56,743 nt of DNA from Thermodesulfobacteriota bacterium (GCA_035559815.1 DATMAT010000077.1:1-56743), one strand, 5' to 3'; positions 19,218 through 28,690 are shown, counted from the first letter of the stretch. The notes: generated from the sequence alone by a model not told the origin. Numbers and translations are program-made.

Positions 19218-19699
19218 ACAAGGGGTGCCCCTTCCATCTCTATTTTCTTCTGGATCTTCATCACCGCATCTATCAACGCCTCGGGTCGGGGAGGGCATCC
19301 ACCGACGTAAACGTCGACCGGAAGGAACTCGTCTATTCCCTGGACAACAGCATAGCTGTCGAAGGGACCGCCGCCGCAGGTGCATGATCCCATGGCAATT
19401 ACCCATTTAGGCTCCGGCATCTGGTCGTAAATTCTCCTGCACACGGAGGCCATTTTATAGGTTATAGTGCCCGAGACAATCATAAGGTCCGCTTGCCTTG
19501 GGGAGAAACGTATTGCCTCTGCCCCGAACCGGGAAAGGTCGAACCGGGATGCCAGAGTACCCATCATCTCGATTGCACAGCAGGCAGTGCCAAACGGCAT
19601 GGGCCAGAGGCTATTTTTCCTCGCCCAATTAACGAACGAGCTCAATTTGGTAGTTATAAAACCGTCCCCTCCAAGAATAGAATTCGTGTTCAGTGCCAT
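19214..19699 (-). CDS. nuoB: NADH-quinone oxidoreductase subunit B
   Basis: A 161-residue iron-sulphur subunit that holds cluster N2. The cysteine ligands are visible in [21 protein letters not shown] and [11 protein letters not shown], with the tandem Cys pair typical of this family. [20 protein letters not shown] is also characteristic. N2 passes electrons to quinone at the NuoB/NuoD interface. The gene overlaps nuoA by ten bases upstream and nuoC by four downstream, as in many nuo operons. Confidence 0.97.
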   Translation of the reverse strand: MALNTNSILGGDGFITTKLSSFVNWARKNSLWPMPFGTACCAIEMMGTLASRFDLSRFGAEAIRFSPRQADLMIVSGTITYKMASVCRRIYDQMPEPKWVIAMGSCTCGGGPFDSYAVVQGIDEFLPVDVYVGGCPPRPEALIDAVMKIQKKIEMEGAPLV

Positions 19700-20046
19700 T
19701 CGAGGGCTCCTTTTTTCAGGACATAGAAATAACCACCTAAGATAATTAGAAAAAAGATTATGATTTCTATGAAGGCCAGCATCCCCAGTTCCTTGAATAC
19801 AACGGCCCAGGCGAAGAGGAATATGGATTCGACGTCAAAGAGTATGAAGAGCGCGCCGATTAGATAATACCTTATGGTAAATCTTTCCCTGGCATCTCCT
19901 ACCGGCGGTATGCCGGATTCATAGGGGGTTAGCTTCCTTATTGCCTGCCTCCTCGGGCCAAGGAGATAGGAGATTCCCAGTAAAACACCGGCCAGAAGGA
20001 TAGCCAGTATCAGTATTAATAAGATAGGAATGTAGTCCGCAAGCAT
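19690..20046 (-). CDS. nuoA: NADH-quinone oxidoreductase subunit A
   Basis: A 118-residue membrane subunit with three hydrophobic helices, at about residues 5-30, 62-85 and 88-110. The conserved loop [32 protein letters not shown], with the invariant ExG and the FDVE acidic pair, identifies it. It anchors the quinone-site region of complex I. It is the first gene of the minus-strand nuo block and starts 90 bases from the divergent sirtuin gene. A TTGACA lies upstream on the minus strand (about 20078-20073) but a matching -10 is poor. Confidence 0.95.
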   Translation of the reverse strand: MLADYIPILLILILAILLAGVLLGISYLLGPRRQAIRKLTPYESGIPPVGDARERFTIRYYLIGALFILFDVESIFLFAWAVVFKELGMLAFIEIIIFFLIILGGYFYVLKKGALEWH

Positions 20047-20101
20047 GTCTTATAAGGTTATGTGGAAGAGAAGAATTGTCAAGGAAAACAAGGCTTAAGT
20101 A

Positions 20102-20130
20102 TTGCTAAAATATGGCAATAGCATTACATT
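20102..20130 (+). promoter_or_regulatory. Sigma-70-type promoter for the sirtuin gene, start-proximal
   Basis: TTGCTA (20102-20107), a 17-base spacer and TACATT (20125-20130), then six bases to the ATG at 20137. The predicted first transcribed base falls on or next to the A of the start codon, so the message would be leaderless. No ribosome site is visible. Confidence 0.5.
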
Positions 20131-20136
20131 TTAGCT

Positions 20137-20901
20137 ATGATTTTAGAGATTGATGAGAAGATAACCAAGGCGGCAGACCTAATAGGTCGCGCATCGAGTA
20201 TAACCGTTCTTACCGGGGCGGGCATCTCCGAGGAGAGCGGAATTCCCACCTACCGGGGCCAGGGTGGCCTTTGGCGGGATTATCGCGCTGAAGACCTGGC
20301 CACTCCAGAGGCATTTCAGAACGACCCTAAGCTCGTTTGGGAATGGTACGAGTGGAGGAGGGGAATAGTTAAAGAAGCGAAGCCGAACTATGCGCATTAT
20401 GCCCTGGCCGAGCTAGAAGGCCATAATCCCAATTTTAACCTTATAACCCAAAACATTGACGGGCTTCACAAACTGGCCGGAAGCAAGAATATAATCGAGC
20501 TTCACGGGAATATTTGGCAAACAAGATGCACACGCTGCGCAATCATCGAACAAAACCTCGACGTACCGCTAAAAGAGCTTCCGCCAAGGTGTAACAACTG
20601 TGGTGCGATAGTACGTCCCAACATAGTTTGGTTTGGAGAGGTAATTCCAATGCCCTTGATTGACAAGGCTCTTATAGCGATAGAGCAGTGCGAAGTAATG
20701 CTTATTGTCGGCACCTCCGGTGTCGTGGAACCGGCGGCTTCGATGGGGCTCGTGGCCAAGCAGACCGGGAAAATTGTAATCGAAGTAAACTTGGAGCCTA
20801 CCATTAATACCAACTTTTATGACCTGACCATTCTTGGGAAATCGGGGGAAATTCTGCCGTTGATATGCAAGTCGGGAGAGGCGTATAGTTATTTGCTTTA
20901 G
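20137..20901 (+). CDS. cobB: Sirtuin: NAD-dependent lysine deacylase (Sir2/CobB family, SIRT5-like)
   Basis: A 254-residue class III-type sirtuin. The NAD-binding loop is VLTGAGISEESGIPTYRG; the TQNIDGLH motif and the catalytic His in IIELHGN (H123) follow. Two CxxC pairs (CTRC and CNNC) bind the structural zinc. Y71 and R74 form the YxxR pair that in SIRT5 and CobB binds the carboxylate of succinyl- or malonyl-lysine, so desuccinylation is likely beside deacetylation. Targets such as acetyl-CoA synthetase are known for the family; none is adjacent. It is divergently transcribed from nuoA. Cytoplasmic. Confidence 0.93.
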   Translation: MILEIDEKITKAADLIGRASSITVLTGAGISEESGIPTYRGQGGLWRDYRAEDLATPEAFQNDPKLVWEWYEWRRGIVKEAKPNYAHYALAELEGHNPNFNLITQNIDGLHKLAGSKNIIELHGNIWQTRCTRCAIIEQNLDVPLKELPPRCNNCGAIVRPNIVWFGEVIPMPLIDKALIAIEQCEVMLIVGTSGVVEPAASMGLVAKQTGKIVIEVNLEPTINTNFYDLTILGKSGEILPLICKSGEAYSYLL

Positions 20902-20979
20902 TTTACAAGATTGCCATAACGCTTTGTTGTCTTTGAATGACTGAAGGGAATAATGTTGAGTGGCGGAATAAGGAGAGAT

Positions 20980-21084
20980 GTCATTTCGACTGAAAGGAGA
21001 AATCTATAATAATAGAAAGAGTGGGGCGCTGTTGATTATCGAGTCGTAAAGCTTATTAGATTTCTCACGTGCGTTCGAAATGAC
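20980..21084. repeat. 105-bp element with imperfect terminal inverted repeats
   Basis: The ends GTCATTTCGA (20980-20989) and TCGAAATGAC (21075-21084) are inverted copies, and inside them GAGAAATCT (20997-21005) pairs with AGATTTCTC (21058-21066). The left end is repeated exactly, inverted, at 12107-12132. It lies in the gap between the sirtuin and pdxA. It resembles a small non-coding mobile or REP-like element; no coding capacity. Confidence 0.65.
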
Positions 21085-21145
21085 AAATAAAAAGCGAAAT
21101 GTGGAAGTGCCTGCAAAAGTGACAGTAGTTAAAGGCACTCTAAAC

Positions 21146-22123
21146 TCAATTTTTATTCTGGCCGTCTTTATTCTTTACTAAATTAACCGCCACTTTTATC
21201 GCCGCTATCATGCTCGAAGGATTCGCCTTTCCCTTCCAGGCGATATCATATGCGGTGCCGTGGTCGGGTGAGGTTCTTATTATCGGCAGCCCTAAAGTTA
21301 TGTTGACTCCCTCATCGAACGAGAGCATCTTGAACGGGATTAACCCCTGGTCGTGATACATGGCAATGACCGCATCCCACTTACCTTGAGCAGCGTGGTA
21401 GAACAAAGTATCAGCAGGCATAGGCCCGGTGACTTCGATGCCACTTTCTTTGGCTCTCATGACAGCCGGAATGACATGCAATATCTCTTCGTTTCCGAAT
21501 GCCCCGGCTTCCCCGGCATGAGGGTTTAAGCCGCAAACAACTATTGTGGGCTTGGCTATCCTAAAAAGCCTTATCAAGGACTCGTGAGTAAGCTCGATCG
21601 TGGATAGAACCTTCTCCTCATTTATTAAGCCGGGGACCTGGGAAAGTGCGCAGTGAATCGTGACCAATACCACGCGAAACCTCCCCCCTTCAAACATCAT
21701 TGCCACCCTCTTCGCACCGGTGAGTTCCTGGAGCATCTCGGTATGACCCGGATATTTTGCTCCAGCCAGGTGGATCGACTCTTTGCTTATCGGGGCGGTA
21801 ACAACCGCCTCTATTTTACCATCCAGGGCAATCCGTACCGCTTCCCTGATATAGGCAAGACTGGCCTCTCCTGCCGTTTTTTCCGGGTATCCGGGATGTA
21901 GTTTATCCTTGCCGAAATGACCGATGCTCACCGTATCAAATCCGGTACCGAGACCGGTGAGTCTCTGTGCTTCTTCCATTATTTCTGCGCTTCCGAATAC
22001 TACTGGCGTACACAGGTCCTGGAGTTCGCTGCAGGCTAGAGCTTTAACTATTACTTCTGGGCCGATTCCGTTTGGGTCGCCCATGGTGATGCCGATTCTT
22101 GGTTTGGTAAACATGTCTTTCAA
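21146..22123 (-). CDS. pdxA: 4-hydroxythreonine-4-phosphate dehydrogenase PdxA
   Basis: A 325-residue NAD-dependent dehydrogenase that oxidises 4-phosphohydroxy-threonine in DXP-dependent pyridoxal 5'-phosphate synthesis. Visible marks are RIGITMGDPNGIGPEV at the N-terminus, VTAPISKESIHLAG, and the three metal-binding histidines in PGHTEML, GLNPHAGEAGAFG and MYHDQGLIPFKML, plus SPDHGTAYDIAWKG near the end. An ATG three codons inside is an alternative start. It is last in a minus-strand run that begins with glyA, a PLP enzyme, so the cofactor pathway and its user are near one another. A palindromic repeat lies between it and the tatD-type gene. Confidence 0.95.
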   Translation of the reverse strand: MKDMFTKPRIGITMGDPNGIGPEVIVKALACSELQDLCTPVVFGSAEIMEEAQRLTGLGTGFDTVSIGHFGKDKLHPGYPEKTAGEASLAYIREAVRIALDGKIEAVVTAPISKESIHLAGAKYPGHTEMLQELTGAKRVAMMFEGGRFRVVLVTIHCALSQVPGLINEEKVLSTIELTHESLIRLFRIAKPTIVVCGLNPHAGEAGAFGNEEILHVIPAVMRAKESGIEVTGPMPADTLFYHAAQGKWDAVIAMYHDQGLIPFKMLSFDEGVNITLGLPIIRTSPDHGTAYDIAWKGKANPSSMIAAIKVAVNLVKNKDGQNKN

Positions 22124-22132
22124 TTTTTATTT

Positions 22133-22160
22133 GTAGAGACGACCGCCGGGTCGTCTCTAC
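22133..22160. repeat. Palindromic repeat of the GTAGAGACG type
   Basis: GTAGAGACGA and TCGTCTCTAC form a 10-bp stem with an 8-base GC-rich loop. The same outer sequence is found in the perfect palindrome at 54434-54461. It lies between pdxA and the TatD-type gene and lacks a T-run on the minus strand, so it looks like a dispersed repeat rather than a terminator. Confidence 0.65.
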
Positions 22161-22193
22161 CATATTATCTTGTGTCGGGCAAAGCGGAAATAA

Positions 22194-22961
22194 TCAAGAT
22201 GTACCAAACGAAAAGAGATACCTGGCGTTGGCTGTGGTTTCTTCTTCTATTTCCTCGAATGAAATCCCTCTCAACTCCGCTATTTTTTGGGCTATGGCTT
22301 TCACATGAGCAGGCTCGTTCTTTTTTCCTCGATAGGGTACAGGGGCAAGATAGGGGGAGTCTGTCTCGATAAGCATTTTCTCGATTGGAATCTTAGTTGC
22401 CGCTTCCCTTATCTCCTCGGCGTTTTTAAAGGTGATTATGCCTGAGAATGAAATATAATAGCCCATTTCAATATACTTCATTGCCGTTTCGTAATTCCCG
22501 GTGAAACAGTGGATGACCGCTTTTAGGTTATTCCTATTTTGTTCTTTTAAAACCTTAATAACGTCATCGTGGGCATCCCGAACGTGAACAACCAGGGGAA
22601 GCGCCAGTCTATTAGCTAGATCGATCTGTTTTACGAATGATGAAACCTGAACTTCACGTGGCGAATGCATATAATGATAATCTAGACCCGTTTCTCCGAC
22701 TGCCACCACTTTTTTTCGTTCCCTGGCCAGCCTCTCTATTTCTGAGAACACCTGGTCGTTCATGGTTGATGCTTCGTGCGGGTGGATGCCAACAGTAGCA
22801 AACACCATGGGAAAATTTTTGGCGATATCTACGGTCTTCTCTGATGATGTTAGGTTGGATGAGACTGCAACTATCTTCTCCAGACCTGCTTCCTCTGCCC
22901 TTTGAATAACCTCCGACACACCCTCAAGCATCTCCAGGTGTGCATGGGTATCAATGAGCAT
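22194..22961 (-). CDS. TatD-family metal-dependent DNase
   Basis: A 255-residue amidohydrolase-fold TIM barrel. The metal ligands are in order: MLIDTHAHLEM (HxH), AVGETGLDYHY (Glu), PLVVHVRDA (His), AVIHCFTGN (His) and MLIETDSPYLAPVPYRGK (Asp). These are the TatD signatures. Family members act as 3'-5' exonucleases or DNA-repair nucleases in the cytoplasm. The start is three bases after the nrdR stop, so it is in the same operon. The exact member (TatD, YcfH or YjjV type) cannot be decided. Confidence 0.93.
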   Translation of the reverse strand: MLIDTHAHLEMLEGVSEVIQRAEEAGLEKIVAVSSNLTSSEKTVDIAKNFPMVFATVGIHPHEASTMNDQVFSEIERLARERKKVVAVGETGLDYHYMHSPREVQVSSFVKQIDLANRLALPLVVHVRDAHDDVIKVLKEQNRNNLKAVIHCFTGNYETAMKYIEMGYYISFSGIITFKNAEEIREAATKIPIEKMLIETDSPYLAPVPYRGKKNEPAHVKAIAQKIAELRGISFEEIEEETTANARYLFSFGTS

Positions 22962-22964
22962 CCT

Positions 22965-23504
22965 CTATTCCTCGCCCTCGCTCTTGATGAGTTCAAGGGG
23001 AAGCCTGGAGCCGTGTCCTCCCTCAGCCCTCTCCACTACCTTGGTGGTTTCCTTATCTTTCAGCAACTCTTTTAGTTCTTCCATGAATTGATTTATATCT
23101 TTGAAAGACCGGTAAACCGATGCAAATCTTACATAGGCAACCTCGTCCAGTTCGTAGAGCTTCCTGATCACTCTTTCTCCGACCTCCCGGCTTTCTACCT
23201 CTCTCACCCCTCTTTCCTGTAGCTCTCTCTCGAACTCGTAGACGAAATCCTCGATGAGCTTCACGCTTATGGGCCTCTTCTCACACGCCTTGAGCATGCC
23301 CTTGATTATCTTGTTTCTGTCAAAAGGCTCCCTCCGGCCATCCTTTTTTACTACAAGCAGGTCTACTTCTTCTACACGCTCATAGGTAGTAAAACGCCTT
23401 TTGCAGTCAAGACACTCTCTCCGCCTTCTGATGGCCAGCCCATCTTTTCCTAGGCGGGAATCAATGACCCTGTTTTTCAAGCTACCGCAAAAAGTACACT
23501 TCAT
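22965..23504 (-). CDS. nrdR: Transcriptional repressor NrdR
   Basis: A 179-residue regulator. The N-terminal zinc ribbon has C3 and C6 (MKCTFCGS) and the second pair in [16 protein letters not shown]. The ATP-cone domain follows ([20 protein letters not shown] ... [20 protein letters not shown]). NrdR senses dATP/ATP and represses ribonucleotide reductase genes by binding NrdR boxes; no nrd gene or box is seen here. It is slightly longer than typical (about 150) through a charged tail of some 30 residues ending KSEGEE. Its ATG directly abuts the glyA TAA; glyA-nrdR is a common pairing. Confidence 0.96.
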   Translation of the reverse strand: MKCTFCGSLKNRVIDSRLGKDGLAIRRRRECLDCKRRFTTYERVEEVDLLVVKKDGRREPFDRNKIIKGMLKACEKRPISVKLIEDFVYEFERELQERGVREVESREVGERVIRKLYELDEVAYVRFASVYRSFKDINQFMEELKELLKDKETTKVVERAEGGHGSRLPLELIKSEGEE

Positions 23505-24767
23505 TTAAGTTAGCTTATGCCGATATATAGGGAATTTATTGCATAGTTCTCTAACGTCCTCTTTAATCCGGGAAAGCGTTTTTTCATCTCCAATGTTGTT
23601 TAATGCTTCGTAGATGAACCCGGCGATGACTTCGATTTCGTTCTCTTTCATTCCCCGTGTGGTAACTGCCGGTGTGCCGATTCTTATACCGCTGGCTACT
23701 GCCGGGGGCCGGTGGTCGAAAGGAATTGCATTTTTATTCACGGTGATCCCGGCCTTTTCCAAGGTTTCCTCGGCTACCTTACCGGTTATCTCCGTCTCCC
23801 TCAGGTCTACCAGGACCAAATGTGTATCAGTCCCTCCGGAGACGAGCTTGAAGCCCCTTTCCTTGAGGCGTTCCCCCAGCGTATTGGCATTCTTTACGAT
23901 TTGGTTCTGGTATTCGATAAAACTGGGCTGGAGCGCTTCGTGAAATGCTACCGCCTTTGCCGCAATAACGTGCATTAGAGGCCCGCCTTGCGTTCCCGGA
24001 AAAACCTTGCTGTTGACCGCTTTTTCCTGCTCTTTTTTCATCATGACCATGCCGCCTCTCGGACCCCGGAGCGTTTTATGCGTAGTGGTAGTCACAAAAT
24101 CACAGTATGGTATCGGGGTAGGGTAGAGCCCGGCCACCACCAATCCCGCAGGATGGGCTATGTCGGCCATGAGGAGCGCTCCACATTCGTCCGCTATTTC
24201 TCGAAATCTTTTAAAATCGATTTTCCTGGGGTAGGCACTCCATCCTACAACGATCAACTTTGGTTGGTGCTCTAGGGCAAGCTCCCTTACCTGGTCGTAG
24301 TCTATGAGGTTATCGTCTTCTCTCACGCCGTAGGGAACCACTTTATAGAGGGTTCCGGAGAAATTGACCGGGCTTCCGTGTGTGAGATGTCCTCCGTGAG
24401 CCAGATTCATACCCAGTATAGTGTCCCCAGGTTTTAAGGCGGTAAAATAAACGGCCATGTTTGCCTGCGCTCCCGAATGCGGCTGCACATTGACTGCATC
24501 CGCCCCGAAAAGCTTTTTTGCCCTCTCTATGGCTAATGATTCGGCCACGTCCACAAATTCGCATCCGCCATAATATCTTTTGCCGGGCAGTCCTTCGGCA
24601 TATTTATTGGTCAGCACGGAGCCCATTGCTTCGAGGACGGCATCGCTTACGTAATTCTCCGAGGCAATTAGCTCAAGCTTCCACTCCTGGCGTTCTGTTT
24701 CCGACCTTATGGCCTTTGCTATTTCCGGGTCAACCCTTTGTAGATTGTGCATAGGGACCTCCGTCAA
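23505..24767 (-). CDS. glyA: Serine hydroxymethyltransferase
   Basis: A 420-residue PLP-dependent enzyme that converts serine and tetrahydrofolate to glycine and 5,10-methylene-THF, the main one-carbon source. Marks: [60 protein letters not shown], and the PLP lysine in [14 protein letters not shown]. Length is standard. The gene is followed without gap by nrdR, then tatD-type and pdxA genes. It begins 80 bases downstream of the sulfatase-like gene on the same strand and may share its transcript, though GGAGGTCCC before the ATG suggests independent translation. Confidence 0.97.
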   Translation of the reverse strand: MTEVPMHNLQRVDPEIAKAIRSETERQEWKLELIASENYVSDAVLEAMGSVLTNKYAEGLPGKRYYGGCEFVDVAESLAIERAKKLFGADAVNVQPHSGAQANMAVYFTALKPGDTILGMNLAHGGHLTHGSPVNFSGTLYKVVPYGVREDDNLIDYDQVRELALEHQPKLIVVGWSAYPRKIDFKRFREIADECGALLMADIAHPAGLVVAGLYPTPIPYCDFVTTTTHKTLRGPRGGMVMMKKEQEKAVNSKVFPGTQGGPLMHVIAAKAVAFHEALQPSFIEYQNQIVKNANTLGERLKERGFKLVSGGTDTHLVLVDLRETEITGKVAEETLEKAGITVNKNAIPFDHRPPAVASGIRIGTPAVTTRGMKENEIEVIAGFIYEALNNIGDEKTLSRIKEDVRELCNKFPIYRHKLT

Positions 24768-24847
24768 ACCCTAGAAGGGTATCTAAAATTAATGGGATTG
24801 GCAAGGTAGATTTAGCTTGATAAGTGGGCTTGGAGAAATACTGAATA

Positions 24848-26950
24848 TTATTGTAAGTAGCCTAAAGATTTGAGTTTTTCCTTTGTCTCCTGGTCAAATT
24901 CCACCTCTTTACCGCTTGCTATGCCGTTATTTTCCCTTATTTTTTCGGCTACTTTGGTATGGTTCCTCAGGATATTTCTAGCGCTTTCTGCTTTTTGGGG
25001 TGAGGAGCTCAACACGGAAATCCGTTCACCGGGGTCTTGGATTAAATCATAAAGTATTTCCCGGTTTGTCTCCGTGAAGCGGATGTATTTTGACCCATTA
25101 AAGGTCACCGATTCCTGGTCTTCGAAGTAGAGCAAGCCGGAACTGATTATCGGTTCTTCAACGTGGCCATCCCAGTTCTTCAACAAGGCCCCCAAGGAGC
25201 CTGCAGAAGGGTAATCGACATCGTATTTTATTCCACAAGTATCCAGAATAGTGGACATTATGCTCTGGGTGGTCACAGTTTCGTCTATTTTTCCGTCTGC
25301 AGCCGTCGATATTGTAGATCTCTCGTTATCGTCGATTGCTCTTGAGGTAATAGACTCGGGAAGCTTTATTATGAGTGGGACTCGGATCACCTCGTTGAAT
25401 AGACTGTGTCCATGCTCGTAGCCTCCATGTTCCCAAAACTCTTCCCCATGGTCGCTGGTAAGGACGATCAAGGATTCATCATACAGGCCCAGCTTCTTTA
25501 AGTGATCTAGGAATTTCCCAATGCTATCATCCACGTAACGCACCTCTCCCAGATAAAGGTCTCTTATCCAGTTTTTTTCGGTCGATGTGGGGGCAAAGTC
25601 TCCACCTCGAATGCGCCATGGTTCTGAAAAGCTGGTACCAATATTAGGCGGTGGCTCTCCTTCCGGGAGAAATTCAGGCGGAGGGGAATAGGGAACGTGA
25701 GGGTCATAATAATGAAACCACAGAAAGAAATCCTTATCCTGGTTGGTTGTAATCCATTCCTTCGCCAGTTCGGTTAATCCGGTCGTTGTCGTGTCGGATT
25801 CAAATTCCCGGGGTAAGAATTTTTCTAATAGTTTTACACCCGCTGAGTTGCCGATTGAGTACTTGGGGAAGAATCTATACTCAAGAAAGCCCTGTGATAA
25901 GTTAGAGTAATGGCTGAGATACCCATTATATACGATAGCGGAGGTAAAGTAACCGGCGTCCCTCATATACTCAGCCAATGTATGGAAATTGTCATCAAGT
26001 TGGGAATTGCCCTTTGTGACCTTATGAACAATTGGGGATACCCCGGTCATGATTGAACTGAAAGACGGTAAGGTCCAGGGTGCAGGGGAAATGGCATTCG
26101 TGAATAAAATACCATCCCTGGCTAACTGGTCTATGTTGGGCGTAGACACTTCCTCAGAACCGTAACAGGAAAGCACGTCTGCTCTCAGGGTGTCCACAGT
26201 CAGTAGAATCACATGCTTGAATTGGTTATTTGCTTTAGTGATTTGGCCCGGTGATGACTGGAAATATTTGTTTAAAGCTAGTGCCAATATAGGACTTAGA
26301 ATAACCAGAGCCGCAAACGGAGGAATCAATCTTACTATATTAATTTTTCGATTTAGGTAGTGGAGCAATACGATGGTAAAAGACAAAAGAAGTACAAAGA
26401 TCGTCCAGAAAAGAAAGGGGGACAGACGAGGGAAAGATTCCATACGGTATGAGTTAAGCCACAGAAAAAGAGCGGTCTCGGCAAAAAGAAAGGGTGTTGC
26501 AAAGATAAAGGCCGATACCGTATTTCTATATCGGGGTATTTTGATAATAAATGTTGCGGTGAAGTAGGCACCGATTGAAATCAGTAAGGAGCATAATACC
26601 GATATAAATAATTTGAACGAGTCAACGCCGGACAAGGGGAAGTAAATAAGTCTGTTCAACGAGAGGAGGGTTATGGTCATCCCTAAAAATGAGGCGAAGG
26701 AGACGGCTAGCGGTATCGTCTCCAGTCGTACGATGTTTCTCATTGGATAAATAACTAAAAACCACAAGACCAAGTAAAGACATAATGAAAAGATTGTCGC
26801 TGCGGAGAGAGGGGCAAGCAAAGCGGAAAAGGATGAGAGTCCAGACGGTCTGGAGGAGATGTTTATGGAAATGTCCAGAAGCCCGGTTATGAGGCTTATA
26901 ATAATACCGATTACTATGATTGTCTTTACTTCTTGTCTATTTAATATCAT
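24848..26950 (-). CDS. Membrane-anchored alkaline-phosphatase-superfamily (sulfatase-like) protein
   Basis: A 700-residue protein. Residues 1-230 hold about six to seven hydrophobic helices; the rest is an extracytoplasmic hydrolase domain. The metal-binding motif is VILLTVDTLRADVLSCYG (D253), with TSDHGEEFWEHGGYEHGH as the second metal site. The nucleophile position reads PWTLPSF, giving T293 where true sulfatases have the Cys/Ser that becomes formylglycine. A Thr nucleophile is what LtaS- and phosphoethanolamine-transferase-like members use, so a transferase or phosphodiesterase acting on envelope glycans or lipids is more likely than an arylsulfatase. No maturation enzyme is adjacent. Substrate unknown. 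Confidence 0.85.
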   Translation of the reverse strand: MILNRQEVKTIIVIGIIISLITGLLDISINISSRPSGLSSFSALLAPLSAATIFSLCLYLVLWFLVIYPMRNIVRLETIPLAVSFASFLGMTITLLSLNRLIYFPLSGVDSFKLFISVLCSLLISIGAYFTATFIIKIPRYRNTVSAFIFATPFLFAETALFLWLNSYRMESFPRLSPFLFWTIFVLLLSFTIVLLHYLNRKINIVRLIPPFAALVILSPILALALNKYFQSSPGQITKANNQFKHVILLTVDTLRADVLSCYGSEEVSTPNIDQLARDGILFTNAISPAPWTLPSFSSIMTGVSPIVHKVTKGNSQLDDNFHTLAEYMRDAGYFTSAIVYNGYLSHYSNLSQGFLEYRFFPKYSIGNSAGVKLLEKFLPREFESDTTTTGLTELAKEWITTNQDKDFFLWFHYYDPHVPYSPPPEFLPEGEPPPNIGTSFSEPWRIRGGDFAPTSTEKNWIRDLYLGEVRYVDDSIGKFLDHLKKLGLYDESLIVLTSDHGEEFWEHGGYEHGHSLFNEVIRVPLIIKLPESITSRAIDDNERSTISTAADGKIDETVTTQSIMSTILDTCGIKYDVDYPSAGSLGALLKNWDGHVEEPIISSGLLYFEDQESVTFNGSKYIRFTETNREILYDLIQDPGERISVLSSSPQKAESARNILRNHTKVAEKIRENNGIASGKEVEFDQETKEKLKSLGYLQ

Positions 26951-27215
26951 TCAATTATCCCGCTTTTTACAATAAAGCTATCATATAACTTACGAATCAT
27001 CCATTGGAACCTACTCATATGCCTTTTGTTGTGATTAGACCGGTCCTTGTCAAACTTTAATTAGACCCGGATATAAAAATGTAACTTGTAATGCTCAATT
27101 TGTTCAGGTACTTTCCCAATAATAAAACGGAAAACATAAACGAAAGTTTTTAATATCATGGCTACCGATGATATATGAAGCTCTTCTTTATATTTAACCC
27201 TTTCTGGTCAAACAA

Positions 27216-27638
27216 ATGAAGAACCTTATCTTCATTTTCCCCGTGCTATTTCTTATGGTATTAGCGTTTTCCTCCCCGGCGCAAGAAGATGATTATGACA
27301 GCGCTTTAGCCCGACTGGAAGAACTGGAAAATAGGCTTATCAATATTAAAAACGATGGTGCTGATATTCCTGACGAGGAATTGGATAAGGCTTCAGAATG
27401 GATAGAGACAGCCAGGGGGGCTTTAAGTCAGGACGGCCTGGACCCTATGAGCAGTCTGATGATGGAAAAAGCATCTTGCCAGGTTGATTACTTGAACGCT
27501 CTTCTTGAAGAATCAAAGAGCAAGAAAAAGGTAGACGAGATTGAAGAGTTGATCCAGAAAATAAGAAGCCAGACCGAAGAGATAAAGACTACGAACCTAA
27601 AGGTTAAAGAGGAGATCAATAATTTAGAACAGAAATGA
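27216..27638 (+). CDS. Secreted coiled-coil protein of unknown function
   Basis: A 140-residue protein with a signal peptide (MKNLIFIFPVLFLMVLAFSSPAQ, cleavage near the end of that stretch). The mature part is almost wholly helical and charged, with heptads in ALARLEELENRLINIKND and in the C-terminal VDEIEELIQKIRSQTEEIK. It overlaps the next gene, an OmpA-like lipoprotein, by four bases (ATGA), so the two are coupled and probably act together in the periplasm. I recognise no named family. The mature part holds one Cys, in EKASCQVDY. Confidence 0.72.
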   Translation: MKNLIFIFPVLFLMVLAFSSPAQEDDYDSALARLEELENRLINIKNDGADIPDEELDKASEWIETARGALSQDGLDPMSSLMMEKASCQVDYLNALLEESKSKKKVDEIEELIQKIRSQTEEIKTTNLKVKEEINNLEQK

Positions 27639-28690
27639 AAAGTCTTATGATTCTGGTGCTTTCACTCACTATGGCCTGCGCTTCTAGGGCGTTTCCTCCC
27701 AATGAGGAGATGGCCATTAGCTACGCTCTTATAGAGGATGCCAGAATAATGGGTGGTGAAACCTATGCCCCGGAACTGATGAAAGAGGCAAAATCTTTCT
27801 ACGAGAAAGCGGAAATGGAACTAGCGGCGGGGAACGGGGATAGAGCTGAGGAACTCCGTCAGATTTCAGAAATCAGGGCAAAGACGGTCATTTCTATGGG
27901 AAGAAAAAGGCTGTATGAGGAGGAGGTAAAAAAATTACGTTCCGAGTTGATAGAGGCAAATTCGACAAAGAAAGCACATGAGAATGAACTGAGGGAGAAT
28001 GTACTGAAGTTAGAGCAAATCAAGGATCGTTTAGCTCTTTCCCGTGATTTGATGTACTCAAAAGCACTAGACACACTGGAAAGGGCAGGACAAAAAATTG
28101 AAGCCGCAAAGAGCGTGTCGGCGGAGTATTTTAGCCCACAGCTACTGAGCCAAGCGAGCGAGACCTATAAGGCTGCAGAAGAAAGTTTAAACCTAGGCCA
28201 GGAAGAAAGATCGATTGAAATGGCGGAGAAGGCTATCGCCCTTGCCGGGAAGGCTTTTGATGAATCTAAAATCAAATACGACCTGGGAGACGAGATAAGA
28301 AGGAAAATATCCTCAATTTACGGTGCGAAAGCGGAAATAATAAAAGGGGGAGTCAAAGTTGTTTTCCCTGAGCTCTTCGCTCCCTCCGGAACCATCATAC
28401 TCTTTGACTTTTACCCATCGCTTGACGCCTTGGCCACCGTCTTGGCCGAATATCCCGGCCTCCCGGTTGATGTAGTCGGTTATACGAATGACCTCAAATC
28501 GGAAGGTGATAATGTTAAGTTATCACAGGAAAGGGCTGATGCAGTCAAAGGCTATCTGATTTCTAGAGGGCTGCCTTCGGAAAGGCTCAAAGCAGTTGGG
28601 CTTGGTGTCGATAAAGCTATAGGAAGCAGTGGGGCTGTTGATCGCCGTGTAGAGCTTATTATAGGGCTGGCAGGCTCGGATAATATTTAA
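27635..28690 (+). CDS. OmpA-like peptidoglycan-associated lipoprotein with helical N-terminal domain
   Basis: A 351-residue envelope protein. The signal ends in a lipobox-like LTMACAS, giving a lipidated Cys at about residue 15. Residues 25-220 are long helices rich in A, E and K (EEMAISYALIEDARIMGGETY, KEAKSFYEKAEMEL), resembling the DUF4398-type stalk. The C-terminal 110 residues are OmpA-like: a strand around TIILFDFYPSLDAL, VDVVGYTND, KLSQERADAVKGYLISRGLP and VDRRVELII. It should bind peptidoglycan from the outer membrane. The canonical binding Asp/Arg pair is at least partly present (ND and DRR). It is coupled to the small upstream coiled-coil gene. Confidence 0.85.
   Translation: MKSLMILVLSLTMACASRAFPPNEEMAISYALIEDARIMGGETYAPELMKEAKSFYEKAEMELAAGNGDRAEELRQISEIRAKTVISMGRKRLYEEEVKKLRSELIEANSTKKAHENELRENVLKLEQIKDRLALSRDLMYSKALDTLERAGQKIEAAKSVSAEYFSPQLLSQASETYKAAEESLNLGQEERSIEMAEKAIALAGKAFDESKIKYDLGDEIRRKISSIYGAKAEIIKGGVKVVFPELFAPSGTIILFDFYPSLDALATVLAEYPGLPVDVVGYTNDLKSEGDNVKLSQERADAVKGYLISRGLPSERLKAVGLGVDKAIGSSGAVDRRVELIIGLAGSDNI

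Noticed and set aside
18696-19406. Longer nuoC with 63 extra N-terminal residues
   Set aside because: The extension overlaps nuoB in another frame and is unlike NuoC; the ATG at 19217 overlaps the nuoB stop in the usual way.
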